Below, one piece after another: positions 8,401-16,635 of a stretch of 36,238 nucleotides of DNA (the stretch's first letter is position 1; every line of letters begins with the position of its first letter). The notes beneath the pieces were generated by a model. The model ran no database searches. It saw nothing but the letters and a program-made list of their open reading frames with translations, and was not told the origin of the DNA. The stretch is from assembly GCA_903924955.1 (NCBI GenBank), contig CAIYDK010000232.1:1-36238 (forward strand), read 5' to 3'. The translations under genes were made by a program, and so were the position numbers. This DNA comes from an uncultured beta proteobacterium (lineage in GTDB: Bacteria; Pseudomonadota; Gammaproteobacteria; Burkholderiales; Burkholderiaceae_C).

Positions 8401-8429
8401 TAGCTGCTTACGCAGTATTGACGGGGGCT
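8388..8429 (+). repeat. Dispersed ~50-bp repeat, copy B (end of dehydratase gene)
   Basis: ACTAC, AAAATTA, ATAGC, TGCTTACGCA and ACGGGGGCT occur in consensus order. The copy supplies the final codons and stop of the dehydratase gene and fills the 28-base gap to the convergent diguanylate cyclase stop at 8429. Its position between convergent genes would suit a role in transcript 3' ends, but no T-run hairpin is evident here. Confidence 0.75.
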
Positions 8430-11400
8430 CATTCCACGGACGGCAACGTCGGCGCGGCACGCAACCTATCCGCTGCGGCATGGCCCGGCGCACCAACCAG
8501 TTGCACGGCGCCGCTGGCCACCCATTGCCCCAGCGGTTGCTTGGACGCCTCGCCCAATGCAGCGGCTGACACGGCCGTAGCCTCCACCACGCCCAACCAG
8601 CCATTGCGGCCATTGTGTTTGACGGCATACAGGGCCTGATCGGCCAGGTCCACCACGGCGGGCCACTCCAGCGCGGTCGGCCAGACCGGCGCCAGCGGAA
8701 ACGCCGCAAAGCCCACCGAACACGTCTTGAACAGCCGCGTGCCATCGTCGAGCACAAAGGGATTGTTAGCCACCGCTGCGCATGCGCGTTCGGCAAGCTC
8801 CGGCGCTTGCGCTCGCGTCGTGGCCCGTGCAACGATGAGGAACTCCTCGCCGCCCCAGCGCACCAGGTAATCAGCCTGGCGAAAAGCCTGCTGAAGGCGT
8901 TGGCGCATCTGCACCAGCACAGCGTCTCCGGCGGCATGACCGTGCTGGTCGTTGACCTGTTTGAAGTGGTCAATATCAAGGATGAAGAACACGACGTCGG
9001 CGCCTTCGGCCAGCGGCGTTCCATGCTGGCGGTGCTCTTCGTGTCTTCTCAAAGACTGCGTGATCTCGGCGTCCAGGTACTGATTCAGAAAACGCCTGTT
9101 GTGCAGGCCGGTCAGTGGGTCAATCAGGCTGCTGGCCTCCAAAGCCGCCGACTTGATTTGCAGCTCACGCGACAGATTTTCGAGTTCAGCCGTGCGCTCC
9201 TGCACCTTGGCTTCCAGCTCGACCTGACGGCGGCGCAATACGCCCGTGCGTGAACGCACCACTCCCAACACTGCCAGCGTGCCCGCCAGTGCGGCCAGTG
9301 CCAGCGCCCACCAGGTTTGCCACCATGCCGGCTGCACGTTGACCAACAGGCTCAGGGTCTGCGGGCTCCACTGGCCGGTGCGGTTGCTGCCCTGCACATC
9401 CAGCACGTAGTTGCCCGGTGGCAAATTGCTGTAACTGGCAACACGAAAGTCAGCGCGTGTGTCGATCCAGTCGGCATCAAATCCCTGCAACCGGTAGCGG
9501 TAGCGCAGGCGTTCCGGGCTGCTGAAATCCAACGCAGAAAACTCAACGCTGAAATTACGCTGCTTGGGCGTCAACATCAGTGGGGTGCCGGGCGGCACAC
9601 GCTCGTCGGCCAGGCGCAACTCCGAGATCACCAATGGTGGCGAGTACGCCCAGGGTTTGAAGCGCTCGGGTTGCACCACCAGGATACCGGTGCTGCCACC
9701 AAACAGCATGCGGCCGTCGGCCAACCGTGCGTAGCTGCGGAACCAGCCTGTGCCGATGTCCACGCCGTCGGCCGGACTCAGCTCGTAGCGGCTGCTATCG
9801 CGCGGGTCAAACACGTTTTGGTGCGTCCAGATGCGACCCTGCGCATCCTCCAGCAGGTTGGCCCCCGCACTGCCACCGCCTGACTCGGCCACCAATTTGA
9901 AGCCCACCTGGTCGCCCGCCTGACCCTCCATACGATACAGACCCGCGTTGGTATCCACCCACAGCGTTTGCTGGTGGTCCACCAGCAGCCCCAGAACCAC
10001 CTTTTGCGACAGACCCAGACCCGGCGGTGAAGTTACCTGCTGCAAACCCGCCCCACCCGGCGGCACTACGTACAGGCCATTGTTTCCGCCCACCCAGACG
10101 CGCCCATCGGCGGCTTCGGCCAGGGAATTGACGTTGCCGTTAAGCACACCGCCTTCTTGCAGGTTCAAGCGATCAAAGCGCTCGCCCCCCGACGGGCGCC
10201 GGTACACGCCGTCTTGTGTACCCACCCACACGCTGCCGTCGGCCGTGGCCAACATACGCCGGGCGCGCCCCTGACCGACGTTGTAGCTGCGCAGCAACTG
10301 GCGCTGCGGATTGAACTGGTACACGCCACCATCGGTTCCCACCCACACCGAGCCGTCGATAGACTGGGTGATGGCACCCACCACACCACCCTTGAACAGC
10401 GTCTTGCCAGACGGCCGACCTGCGCCGGTGTCGTTCGTCAGGATTTGGCCAATCTGGCGCAACTGCGGGTCCAGAACGGACACGCCACGTTCACTCATGC
10501 CGGCCCATATCTCGCCGTTGCGCAATTGGTGCAAGCTGCGCACGTCGCCACTGGACAGGATGCTCTCGTCGTTAACTTCTCCACGGCGCACCCACAGGCC
10601 GCTGTTGGGGCTATGCCGTTGCAAGCCACCGCCGTAGCTCCCCAGCCACAGGCCACCCGAGCGCTCACGCAGGAGCGCCACCACGTTGTTAGCGGCCAGC
10701 CCCCAGGGCTTTCTGGCGTCGCGCACCAGGCGCATCACGATATGGCCGTCCCTGCTGTCGCGTAATTCCACGCCATTGCCGCCACTGACCCAGATCTCGT
10801 CGGGCCCGGCGACGGCCATGGCGGTGTAGGAGTGCGTGGCACCGGACAGCCGGGTGCCCGCAGAATCGGCCGCCTGTTCAGCATGCACGCCCTCACCGCT
10901 CGCCGGATCAATCAAAATCAGCTCACCCTGGCGCGTGCCGGCCCAAATCCGGCCGTCGGGTGCCTCCCCCAGCATGGCAACGATGCGCCCGGCCAGACTG
11001 CCGGACCGGGAAGAATCAGACCACACGGGCTCAAAGTGTTGGGCGCCACGGCGCAGTCGCACCAGGCCGTTCCAGGTACCCACCCACAAGTCGCCTCTGC
11101 TATCCACCAGCAGGGCTTGCACGCGATCGTCGGGCAAGGCGCCACTGGCGCGCGTGTGGGGCTCGAAGGTGGTGGCCTGTGGCGCAAGACGGTGCAGTCC
11201 TCCACCGGTGGTACCCACCCACAGCGCGCCGTCTTGACCCAGCGCAAGGGCTCGCACCGTGCCGTTGGTCAGCGCACCGGCTTTTTTGGAGTCAGGGCTA
11301 TAGCGGGTCCAGACCTGCTGTTCGGTGTCGAGCCTCGCCAGGCCTTCACCGTCCAGCCCCACCCACAACACACCGCCAGGAGCCTGCAATAGGGCGCGCA

Positions 11401-11686
11401 CAAAACTGGATCCGGCCGGTGCGGGAGCAGACGCAGCCCCGGCCAAGGGTTTGCCTCCCACGGGCACACGGCGAAGCTGGTAGCCGTCGTAGCGCACCAA
11501 CCCTACCGTGGTGCCGACCCAGATCAACCCGCGCTGGTCTTGCGCCAGCGCAGTGACCACCCCATCGTTGATGGAACGTGTGTCGCCCACTGCGGTGAAG
11601 GCGGGCTCGTTCAACGGGTCGCGTTCGGCCATGGCCGTGTTGAGCACGCAAGCCAACCCAAGTAGCGCGAGAAGGCGCCGCATCAT
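8429..11686 (-). CDS. Membrane diguanylate cyclase with periplasmic two-propeller sensor, Y_Y_Y domain and GGDEF
   Basis: About 1085 residues. From the N-terminus: a signal peptide (MMRRLLALLGLACV ending AMA), then about 13-14 blade repeats of the form G-x-(I/L/V)-W-V-G-T-x-x-G-L (Reg_prop type), fitting two seven-bladed propellers. Next come a Y_Y_Y domain (RYRYRLQGFDADWIDT), one membrane helix (WWALALAALAGTLAVLGVV), a coiled coil (RRRQVELEAKVQERTAELE) and a GGDEF domain. The signature is GGEEF, and the inhibitory RxxD site is intact in RQADYLVRWGGEEF, so it should make cyclic di-GMP and be product-inhibited. The layout resembles hybrid two-component sensors in which the kinase is replaced by a cyclase. 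An upstream ATG at 11737 would add 17 residues; neither start has a clear ribosome site. Confidence 0.9.
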   Translation of the reverse strand: MMRRLLALLGLACVLNTAMAERDPLNEPAFTAVGDTRSINDGVVTALAQDQRGLIWVGTTVGLVRYDGYQLRRVPVGGKPLAGAASAPAPAGSSFVRALLQAPGGVLWVGLDGEGLARLDTEQQVWTRYSPDSKKAGALTNGTVRALALGQDGALWVGTTGGGLHRLAPQATTFEPHTRASGALPDDRVQALLVDSRGDLWVGTWNGLVRLRRGAQHFEPVWSDSSRSGSLAGRIVAMLGEAPDGRIWAGTRQGELILIDPASGEGVHAEQAADSAGTRLSGATHSYTAMAVAGPDEIWVSGGNGVELRDSRDGHIVMRLVRDARKPWGLAANNVVALLRERSGGLWLGSYGGGLQRHSPNSGLWVRRGEVNDESILSSGDVRSLHQLRNGEIWAGMSERGVSVLDPQLRQIGQILTNDTGAGRPSGKTLFKGGVVGAITQSIDGSVWVGTDGGVYQFNPQRQLLRSYNVGQGRARRMLATADGSVWVGTQDGVYRRPSGGERFDRLNLQEGGVLNGNVNSLAEAADGRVWVGGNNGLYVVPPGGAGLQQVTSPPGLGLSQKVVLGLLVDHQQTLWVDTNAGLYRMEGQAGDQVGFKLVAESGGGSAGANLLEDAQGRIWTHQNVFDPRDSSRYELSPADGVDIGTGWFRSYARLADGRMLFGGSTGILVVQPERFKPWAYSPPLVISELRLADERVPPGTPLMLTPKQRNFSVEFSALDFSSPERLRYRYRLQGFDADWIDTRADFRVASYSNLPPGNYVLDVQGSNRTGQWSPQTLSLLVNVQPAWWQTWWALALAALAGTLAVLGVVRSRTGVLRRRQVELEAKVQERTAELENLSRELQIKSAALEASSLIDPLTGLHNRRFLNQYLDAEITQSLRRHEEHRQHGTPLAEGADVVFFILDIDHFKQVNDQHGHAAGDAVLVQMRQRLQQAFRQADYLVRWGGEEFLIVARATTRAQAPELAERACAAVANNPFVLDDGTRLFKTCSVGFAAFPLAPVWPTALEWPAVVDLADQALYAVKHNGRNGWLGVVEATAVSAAALGEASKQPLGQWVASGAVQLVGAPGHAAADRLRAAPTLPSVE

Positions 11687-11921
11687 CCGCGCACTGACAA
11701 TGAACGCGCTTTTTAATCGGTTAGGAAATTCAACCATATCGAACCAAGTATGGCACGGGTTTGCACGGTCAACAGCCCCGGCGCCAACGACACGCGCACG
11801 GCAGACACAGCAATCATCGAACAACTGTCGCTGCAACCTATGCGACTCAATTACGTGCAAATGCCGCACGACTGTCGCACCCATGACAAGGCACAGACAA
11901 CGCTTCCCTTAGATTTGATGC

Positions 11922-12590
11922 ATGGGAAATCTCTATCTGGTACGACACGGGCAGGCCTCTTTTGGCGCTGCAGACTACGACAAACTCAGCGAGCTCGGGC
12001 ACCGACAGAGTGTGCGCCTGGGCGAATACTTTGCGGCGAAGGGGTTGTTGTTTGACGCCGTGCTGACCGGCACACTCAAGCGCCATGCAGAAACCTGGGC
12101 CGGCATCGCGCAGGGTGCGGGTCTGGACTTGCAGCCCGAGCTGTGGCCCGGCCTCAACGAATTTGACAGCGCAGCTGTGATTGCCGCCATTCACCCGGAT
12201 CCGCTTGCCGCCACCGACACGCCAGAGATGTACAAGTACCACTTCCGACTGCTGCGCGACGGCCTCACACAATGGATGAACGGCGTGGTCAGCCCCAAGG
12301 GCATGCCCAGCTATACCGAGTTTGTGCAGGGCGTAACTGGCGCGCTGGACCATGTGCGCAAGCAGCACACGGGCAATGTACTCATCGTCAGCAGCGGCGG
12401 CCCCATCTCCACAGCCATCGGGCACATACTGGGAACCGTGCCAGAAAAGACCATTGAACTCAATATGCAGATCCGCAATAGTGCGGTGACCGAGTTCCTC
12501 TTCACGCCCAAGCGCCACCTGCTATTGACCTTTAATTCGCTGGCCCATCTGGACGGTGCGGAATATGCGCCATGGATTACCTACTCCTGA
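11922..12590 (+). CDS. Histidine-phosphatase-superfamily protein with altered second catalytic site
   Basis: A 222-residue phosphoglycerate-mutase-like protein. LYLVRHGQASFG at the N-terminus carries the phosphorylated histidine of the RHG motif, and an Arg/Glu-containing middle (GLNEFDS) is present. The second conserved motif, usually S/T-H-G-G, reads VSSGGPISTAIG, with Ser where His is expected. I recall related proteobacterial proteins with this SSGGP form, so it may mark a subgroup rather than decay; activity could be reduced or different. The gene is divergent from the diguanylate cyclase gene. The product is presumably cytoplasmic as no signal peptide is seen. Substrate unknown. Confidence 0.85.
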   Translation: MGNLYLVRHGQASFGAADYDKLSELGHRQSVRLGEYFAAKGLLFDAVLTGTLKRHAETWAGIAQGAGLDLQPELWPGLNEFDSAAVIAAIHPDPLAATDTPEMYKYHFRLLRDGLTQWMNGVVSPKGMPSYTEFVQGVTGALDHVRKQHTGNVLIVSSGGPISTAIGHILGTVPEKTIELNMQIRNSAVTEFLFTPKRHLLLTFNSLAHLDGAEYAPWITYS

Positions 12591-12794
12591 TTTCTGAAGC
12601 ATGACCGGCGGCATCATGCGAAGGGCTGCCGCCATGGCCGCACCGCTGCTTCGCTGCCAGGTGGCTTATGCCGGCACCACCCACACTATTGAAGCCAACC
12701 CGGTTGCCGACCCGTACCCCGTGTCGGAAACGCCGTACCTGCTGACAGGCGAACAGCATTTGTATGCCGGTGTGGTGGAGCGGGAGTTGATCTA

Positions 12795-13325
12795 CAGCTG
12801 CACATCGTGCTGGACGACACCGCGGGCGAGATGATTGAGCACGGCGATGACCCTCTGGCAAGTTTCGGCTCCGTCTTTGCCAACGCCGACATTCGCATCG
12901 CCAACCTGGAATGCGGGGTCGCCACTACGGGTTCGGCGAGAGAAAAACTACTCCTTTCGCACCCACCCGCATCCGCAAGGCACGGACTGTGTACCGCGCC
13001 GACAAAACGAACTCACTGCCAATGATCGCCAACGCCAACTGGCCCGCATTTTGGTGGACGCCGGGGCCGACGCAGTCATTGGCGGGCACCCGCATGTCAC
13101 ACAGGACATCGAGCACTACCAGGGCAAACCCATCGTCTGCAGCGTGGGCAATTTCGTCATGAAGGAAACCGACAATGACAACCAGCGCCGCGGCTGGGTG
13201 CTACGGTTAAAGCTGGACAGACAAGAGGTAAGCAGTTTTGGCACACGGGTTGCTCAAATTAGTTTCGATGGCATTCCAACACTGGATCGCCTCGCCACCA
13301 GCCCCTGCTGGAAGCGGGGGGATAG
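12795..13325 (+). pseudogene. Decayed CapA-family (PGA_cap) metallophosphatase gene
   Basis: Remnants of a CapA/PGA synthesis-type protein are split over two reading frames. Around 12800-12945 one frame reads HIVLDDTAGEMIEHGDDP and ADIRIANLECGVATTG. Near 12945 homology jumps frame to REKNYSFRTHPHP. After about 12995 the central part of the family, including the expected Asn-His metal-binding region, is missing, and homology resumes at 13020 with RQRQLARILVDAGADAVIGG, HPHVTQ and GKPIVCSVGNFV, fading out near 13325. One frameshift plus an internal deletion of roughly 100 residues or more argues strongly against function. Intact relatives are about 350-400 residues. The ends are approximate. Confidence 0.75.
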
Positions 13326-13330
13326 CGGCG

Positions 13331-13764
13331 TTGGACTGTGCCGGGGGAATCAGCATACGTTCGCCTGCATTGCGCGGACGGCGAGACTTACGTTCTCCGG
13401 CGCACGTGCAAGTACGGTCTGCGCCCGCAAGTCACGCCATCCGCCTTCCGTTGCGATTGTTGGATGTGGTGAATTCAATTGCCGGTTCAGACGCATTGCC
13501 GAAATTCGACTTACTTATTTGCTTTCCAGATAGCTGGCATTGGTTGAGCGCAACAGGGCGCTATGTCAATAAGGCGGCGGACAGCCCGCCAGGGCGGTAG
13601 GCGCTAAGTTTTGCTCTTTAATATTCATTTGAATTCTTGAGCTAGGTCATTGATTGACCAATTAACCGGGTGCATTTCCGTCCCCAATCGAAAATGCCGG
13701 AGCTGATTCAGCGATGTAGCCTAGCGAGGCGAACACGTTCGATGGAATTGCAAGGAATGGATAT
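13331..13764. other. Intergenic stretch without a recognisable gene
   Basis: About 430 bases between the CapA remnant and the lipoprotein gene. An open frame crosses it but has no recognisable features and atypical composition. From about 13600 the sequence becomes AT-richer (TTTGCTCTTTAATATTC). Small inverted repeats are visible (GGCGG/CCGCC near 13573-13590; GGTCA/TGACC near 13646-13660). A good ribosome site, AAGGA, begins at 13752, eight bases before the lipoprotein ATG. The promoter of the lipoprotein gene probably lies in the AT-rich part, but no clear -35/-10 pair is assigned. Confidence 0.4.
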
Positions 13765-14904
13765 ATGAACTTTTGTTTGAAGACGATATGCCTGGCCTTC
13801 GCAGCTGTTGTCGCCTTAGCTGCTTGTGGCGGAGGTGGTGGTGGCACCACGACTCCGATTGGCACCACACCTGCTGCTGTAACCTTCCCGGCAGCCGCAC
13901 TACTCCCTTCTTCTTATGAAAACTCGGCTAAGGCCGGGGAGATCATGGGTTCTCAGCTACTGCCAAAAGAGGTTCAGAGCGGAAATGCGATTGCTTTTGG
14001 CAACTTTTTTCAGGACGGCAAGTATTCAATGGTGACGCATTCTCTGCTCTACAACCCAGCAGACCCATCCACTTCAACGAAATATGGAGCAATCCACTTT
14101 TGGAAGCTGATCAATGGCTCCTGGGTTGATAGCACCTCTTCGATTTTGGCAAATACCGTAGGTTGTCTGCATCCCCGTAAGGCGATCGTGGCTGACTTTA
14201 ACCGCACTGGGCGCCCAAGTATTTTCTTCGCTTGCCATGGGTTTGATGCATCGCCTTTCCCAGGCGAATCACCACATCTTTTGCTTAGTCAAGCTGATGG
14301 AACCTATACCAATGTTACTTTGCCGTTTACTGGTTTCTTTCATAGCGCGACAGCGGCTGACTTGAATGGAGATGGCTACCCTGACGTAGTTGTTACCGAT
14401 AACTTCACGCGGCCCTATGTGCTTTTGAACAACCAAGCGGGTGGCTTCACTAGTGACCTTACTCGAATATCGGCAAGCACGGCTGGACAGCCTATATTTA
14501 CCGCCGAGCTGATTGATGCGTATGGAACAGGAAAGTACGCTCTATTTATGGGCGGACATGAGCAGTCGGGAAATTGGCCCGCCACAGTTTTTCCCAATGA
14601 CGGCAGTGGCAGGTTCGTAACAACAACACCAGTAACCCTGCCTGCGCTTTCGGGATATGGATTTCCCACTGACGTAGTGTTTAAAAATAGCGCGTTCTAT
14701 ATCGCGAGGACGATAGATGCCAGCAGCAATTTCTATCGTGGGGCAGCCATTCAAAAGGTTACATTTCCGTCGCTGACAAGTTCAACTTTGTACCAGCACA
14801 GCGGTTCTTACTCATCGGGTACTCAATGGGTAAATTGGATCATCCCAAATAATGGAAATATTGTTTCAAAAGACTCCCTGTATGGGATATCCATTCCTCA
14901 GTAG
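13765..14904 (+). CDS. Secreted or surface lipoprotein with FG-GAP/VCBS-like repeats
   Basis: A 379-residue putative lipoprotein. The N-terminal signal ends in a lipobox (ALAAC, Cys21), followed by a poly-Gly run (CGGGGGG) and a Thr/Pro-rich linker common in outer-membrane-anchored lipoproteins. The body contains FG-GAP/VCBS-type beta-propeller motifs: ADLNGDGYPDVVVTDN, with a calcium-loop D-x-N-x-D-G, and a weaker ADFNRTGRPSIFFACHG. The start at 13765 has AAGGA upstream. Codon use is plainly different from the neighbours (many AAT, TTT, ATT and GAT codons, lower GC), which suggests horizontal acquisition. It sits alone, next to a pseudogene and followed by a hairpin terminator. Function unknown; adhesion or polymer binding is possible but not shown. 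Confidence 0.8.
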   Translation: MNFCLKTICLAFAAVVALAACGGGGGGTTTPIGTTPAAVTFPAAALLPSSYENSAKAGEIMGSQLLPKEVQSGNAIAFGNFFQDGKYSMVTHSLLYNPADPSTSTKYGAIHFWKLINGSWVDSTSSILANTVGCLHPRKAIVADFNRTGRPSIFFACHGFDASPFPGESPHLLLSQADGTYTNVTLPFTGFFHSATAADLNGDGYPDVVVTDNFTRPYVLLNNQAGGFTSDLTRISASTAGQPIFTAELIDAYGTGKYALFMGGHEQSGNWPATVFPNDGSGRFVTTTPVTLPALSGYGFPTDVVFKNSAFYIARTIDASSNFYRGAAIQKVTFPSLTSSTLYQHSGSYSSGTQWVNWIIPNNGNIVSKDSLYGISIPQ

Positions 14905-14968
14905 AGGAGTGTGGCCCCAATAGATTGAAGGCATCTGAACCCATACGCTGAGCCTATACACTTGTGAT

Positions 14969-15030
14969 ATTGATAGTTTTACTGTAGCAACAGTGGTTTA
15001 ACCGTTGAAATAGTGTCTATCAATCGATAG
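14969..15030. repeat. Inverted repeat pair in AT-rich spacer
   Basis: ATTGATAG (14969-14976) pairs with CTATCAAT (15017-15024) across about 40 bases. The right arm also begins a smaller inverted repeat, CTATC/GATAG (15017-15021/15026-15030). Between the arms is ACTG-tagcaa-CAGT. It lies 65 bases after the lipoprotein stop. It could be an operator, a transposon-end remnant or a transcript structure; none is proven. Confidence 0.35.
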
Positions 15031-15040
15031 CATTGTTGAC

Positions 15041-15078
15041 ACCCCAAAATCAGGCGCACAGCGCTGATTTTTTGGGGT
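15041..15078 (+). terminator. Hairpin terminator after the lipoprotein gene
   Basis: ACCCCAAAATCAG-GCGC pairs with GCGC-TGATTTTTTGGGGT around an ACA loop, giving a long stem with a small bulge. The right arm itself contains six T residues. It may act on transcripts from either side. It sits 136 bases past the lipoprotein stop. Confidence 0.55.
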
Positions 15079-15116
15079 ATTTCGTGACAACCCACTAATC
15101 CAGAAATCAATGTGTT

Positions 15117-15236
15117 CTAAACCTCTGGATAAATAGCACGAAGAAAGTCGCTAAATTGAACTTCCAGTAACCTGCCGTTCTTGGAGGTCGGGTTGCGCCC
15201 GAAAACGGTCGAAGTCCAACTCCGTCTGTGGCGACC
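15117..15236 (-). pseudogene. Possible 3' gene remnant, family unknown
   Basis: A minus-strand frame open from a TAA at 15239-15237 down to a TAG at 15119-15117 reads about 39 residues. It includes VFGRNPTSKNGRLLEVQFSD and ends FLRAIYPEV. Composition looks protein-like (charged and polar residues ending in a natural-looking C-terminus), but there is no start codon in context and no family is recognised. It may be the tail of a gene truncated when the neighbouring accessory DNA arrived. Weak call; it could be chance. Confidence 0.18.
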
Positions 15237-15262
15237 TTAGCGCACTGCACCGCGCCAAACAG

Positions 15263-16135
15263 TTAGCCCACACCATCCATCAGCACCGACAACGGCAACG
15301 CATGGATTTCGCCCAGCAGCCTCGCCAACGAACGCCCCGCTGCATCCAGCACTGCGCGCCCCTTTTCCGCACTGCCAGCCGCCGCATTGCCGACCGCACC
15401 CTGCGGGTTGTAGTCCTGCATCTGCCAACCCATCTTCGCACTCTTGCCGTTGCCCAGAATGTCGAAACGCCCGGCCCGCTCCTCAGAGGTTGACGCAAAA
15501 TTTTGCGCCAGCGCCATGTTTACCAACTCCGGTGCCAGCGACAGCATCATGGATGTTTCAATCTCGCCGGCATGGATGCCAAAACGGTGCTCATGCGCGC
15601 TGAACAGTGCATTCACGTCTTCGCCCAGCGGGCCTACCAGCGGTAGCCCAAACCAGTTCACGCTGTAGACCAGCATGCCCAGCCGCGCACGCAGGTCGCG
15701 GGCCACGATGTCCATTACGCCGACTTGGCCGCCATGGGAGTTGAACAGCACCAGCTTCTTCACCCCGGTGGCCGCTACGCTCTCGCCGATGTCGGTCCAC
15801 AGGCGGATGGTGGTTTCGGCTTTCAAGGTCAGAGTGCCCGCAAAACCCGCGTGCTCCGGGCTCAGGCCCACGGTTTGCGTGGGTAAAAACAGGGCCGGCA
15901 CTGTTGCCGCCAAATGGGGCAGTGCAGCAGAAACCACCCCATCAACCAATGCGCTATCCACCCGCAAAGGCAGGTGGGGGCCATGTTGCTCGGTCGCAGC
16001 CACAGGCAGCACCGCGATCAACTGCCCAACCGTACCCCGCGCCTTGCACTGTGAAAAATCACGCGTGGTCCAGTCAGCCCAATAGCGCGATGTCGGCTGG
16101 CTGGAGGTTGTCGGTACGTCAGTTGCTGCGGGCAT
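15263..16135 (-). CDS. Creatininase-family amidohydrolase
   Basis: A 290-residue creatininase-fold enzyme. Metal-ligand motifs are present in order: LPVAATEQHGPHLPL (Glu, His), DSALVDG (Asp), FNSHGGQ (His) and HAGEIETSMML (Glu). The family hydrolyses cyclic or linear amides, for example creatinine or formamidopyrimidine-type compounds, with Zn/Mn in the cytoplasm. The ATG at 16135 is preferred over a TTG six bases upstream. It is divergent from yggU with about 70 bases between starts. No neighbours suggest a pathway, so the substrate remains open. All key residues appear intact. Confidence 0.88.
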   Translation of the reverse strand: MPAATDVPTTSSQPTSRYWADWTTRDFSQCKARGTVGQLIAVLPVAATEQHGPHLPLRVDSALVDGVVSAALPHLAATVPALFLPTQTVGLSPEHAGFAGTLTLKAETTIRLWTDIGESVAATGVKKLVLFNSHGGQVGVMDIVARDLRARLGMLVYSVNWFGLPLVGPLGEDVNALFSAHEHRFGIHAGEIETSMMLSLAPELVNMALAQNFASTSEERAGRFDILGNGKSAKMGWQMQDYNPQGAVGNAAAGSAEKGRAVLDAAGRSLARLLGEIHALPLSVLMDGVG

Positions 16136-16206
16136 GATCAAAGGCGGGCTTGATGTTGATGCATGGTAACGCGGTCTGGCACATACCCGGTCGGTATCAT
16201 CCCCAC

Positions 16207-16539
16207 ATGACCACCCAAAGACCCCGCAACATCACCGGCGACTCCTTCTTCGCCTGGGACGGCGACACGCTGATCGTCAATATTCTGGGCAAACCCTCTG
16301 CAACGAAGGACGCCATTGGCAAGCCAAAGGGCACGCAGCTCAAGATCAGCGTCACAGCAAAGCCCAAGGACGGCAAAGCCACCGACTACATGGTGCGTTT
16401 CCTGGCCCCCCAGTTTGGCGTGGGCGTGGCCGACATCGAAGTGGTCTTCGGGCAGGAAAACGTGAACAAGCAGTTGCGCATCAAGGCGCCCACGAAATTG
16501 CCTGCCGTGTTTACCCAATGCGCCCTGGATTTGGACTGA
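16207..16539 (+). CDS. UPF0235/DUF167 family protein (YggU-like)
   Basis: A 110-residue small protein of the DUF167 (YggU) family: WDGDTLIVNILGKPSA at the N-terminal side, KGTQLKISVTAKPKDGKAT in the middle and the C-terminal VVFGQENVNKQLRI all fit the family's alpha/beta fold. The function of the family is not established. The ATG at 16207 was chosen because residues before it in the open frame do not fit the domain. Neighbours are the divergent creatininase gene and, about 97 bases downstream, the dsbD-like gene. Confidence 0.8.
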   Translation: MTTQRPRNITGDSFFAWDGDTLIVNILGKPSATKDAIGKPKGTQLKISVTAKPKDGKATDYMVRFLAPQFGVGVADIEVVFGQENVNKQLRIKAPTKLPAVFTQCALDLD

Positions 16540-16635
16540 AACCCCCGGCGTCTGGTGCGCAATGCCACAATCAGGCATGCCCTCTGACCCACCGTGCGGC
16601 GGAACTTTTAAGCGGACTCAGGCTCCCAACTTGCA

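Noticed and set aside
8615-10765. Long plus-strand open frames opposite the diguanylate cyclase gene
   Set aside because: They mirror the codon bias and repeated WVGT blades of the real minus-strand gene and contain no protein family signal.
12601-12834. Plus-strand open frame of 77 residues before the CapA remnant
   Set aside because: No homology or convincing ribosome site; it runs in a different frame from the CapA motifs and is probably chance in GC-rich DNA.
13238-13600. Plus-strand open frame of 120 residues
   Set aside because: It overlaps the CapA remnant in another frame, has shadow-like Arg/Ala/Ser composition and no recognisable motif.
13560-13660. Possible integron attC-like site before the lipoprotein gene
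   Set aside because: GGCGCTAAG and small inverted repeats are present, but the paired core sites required for attC were not found.
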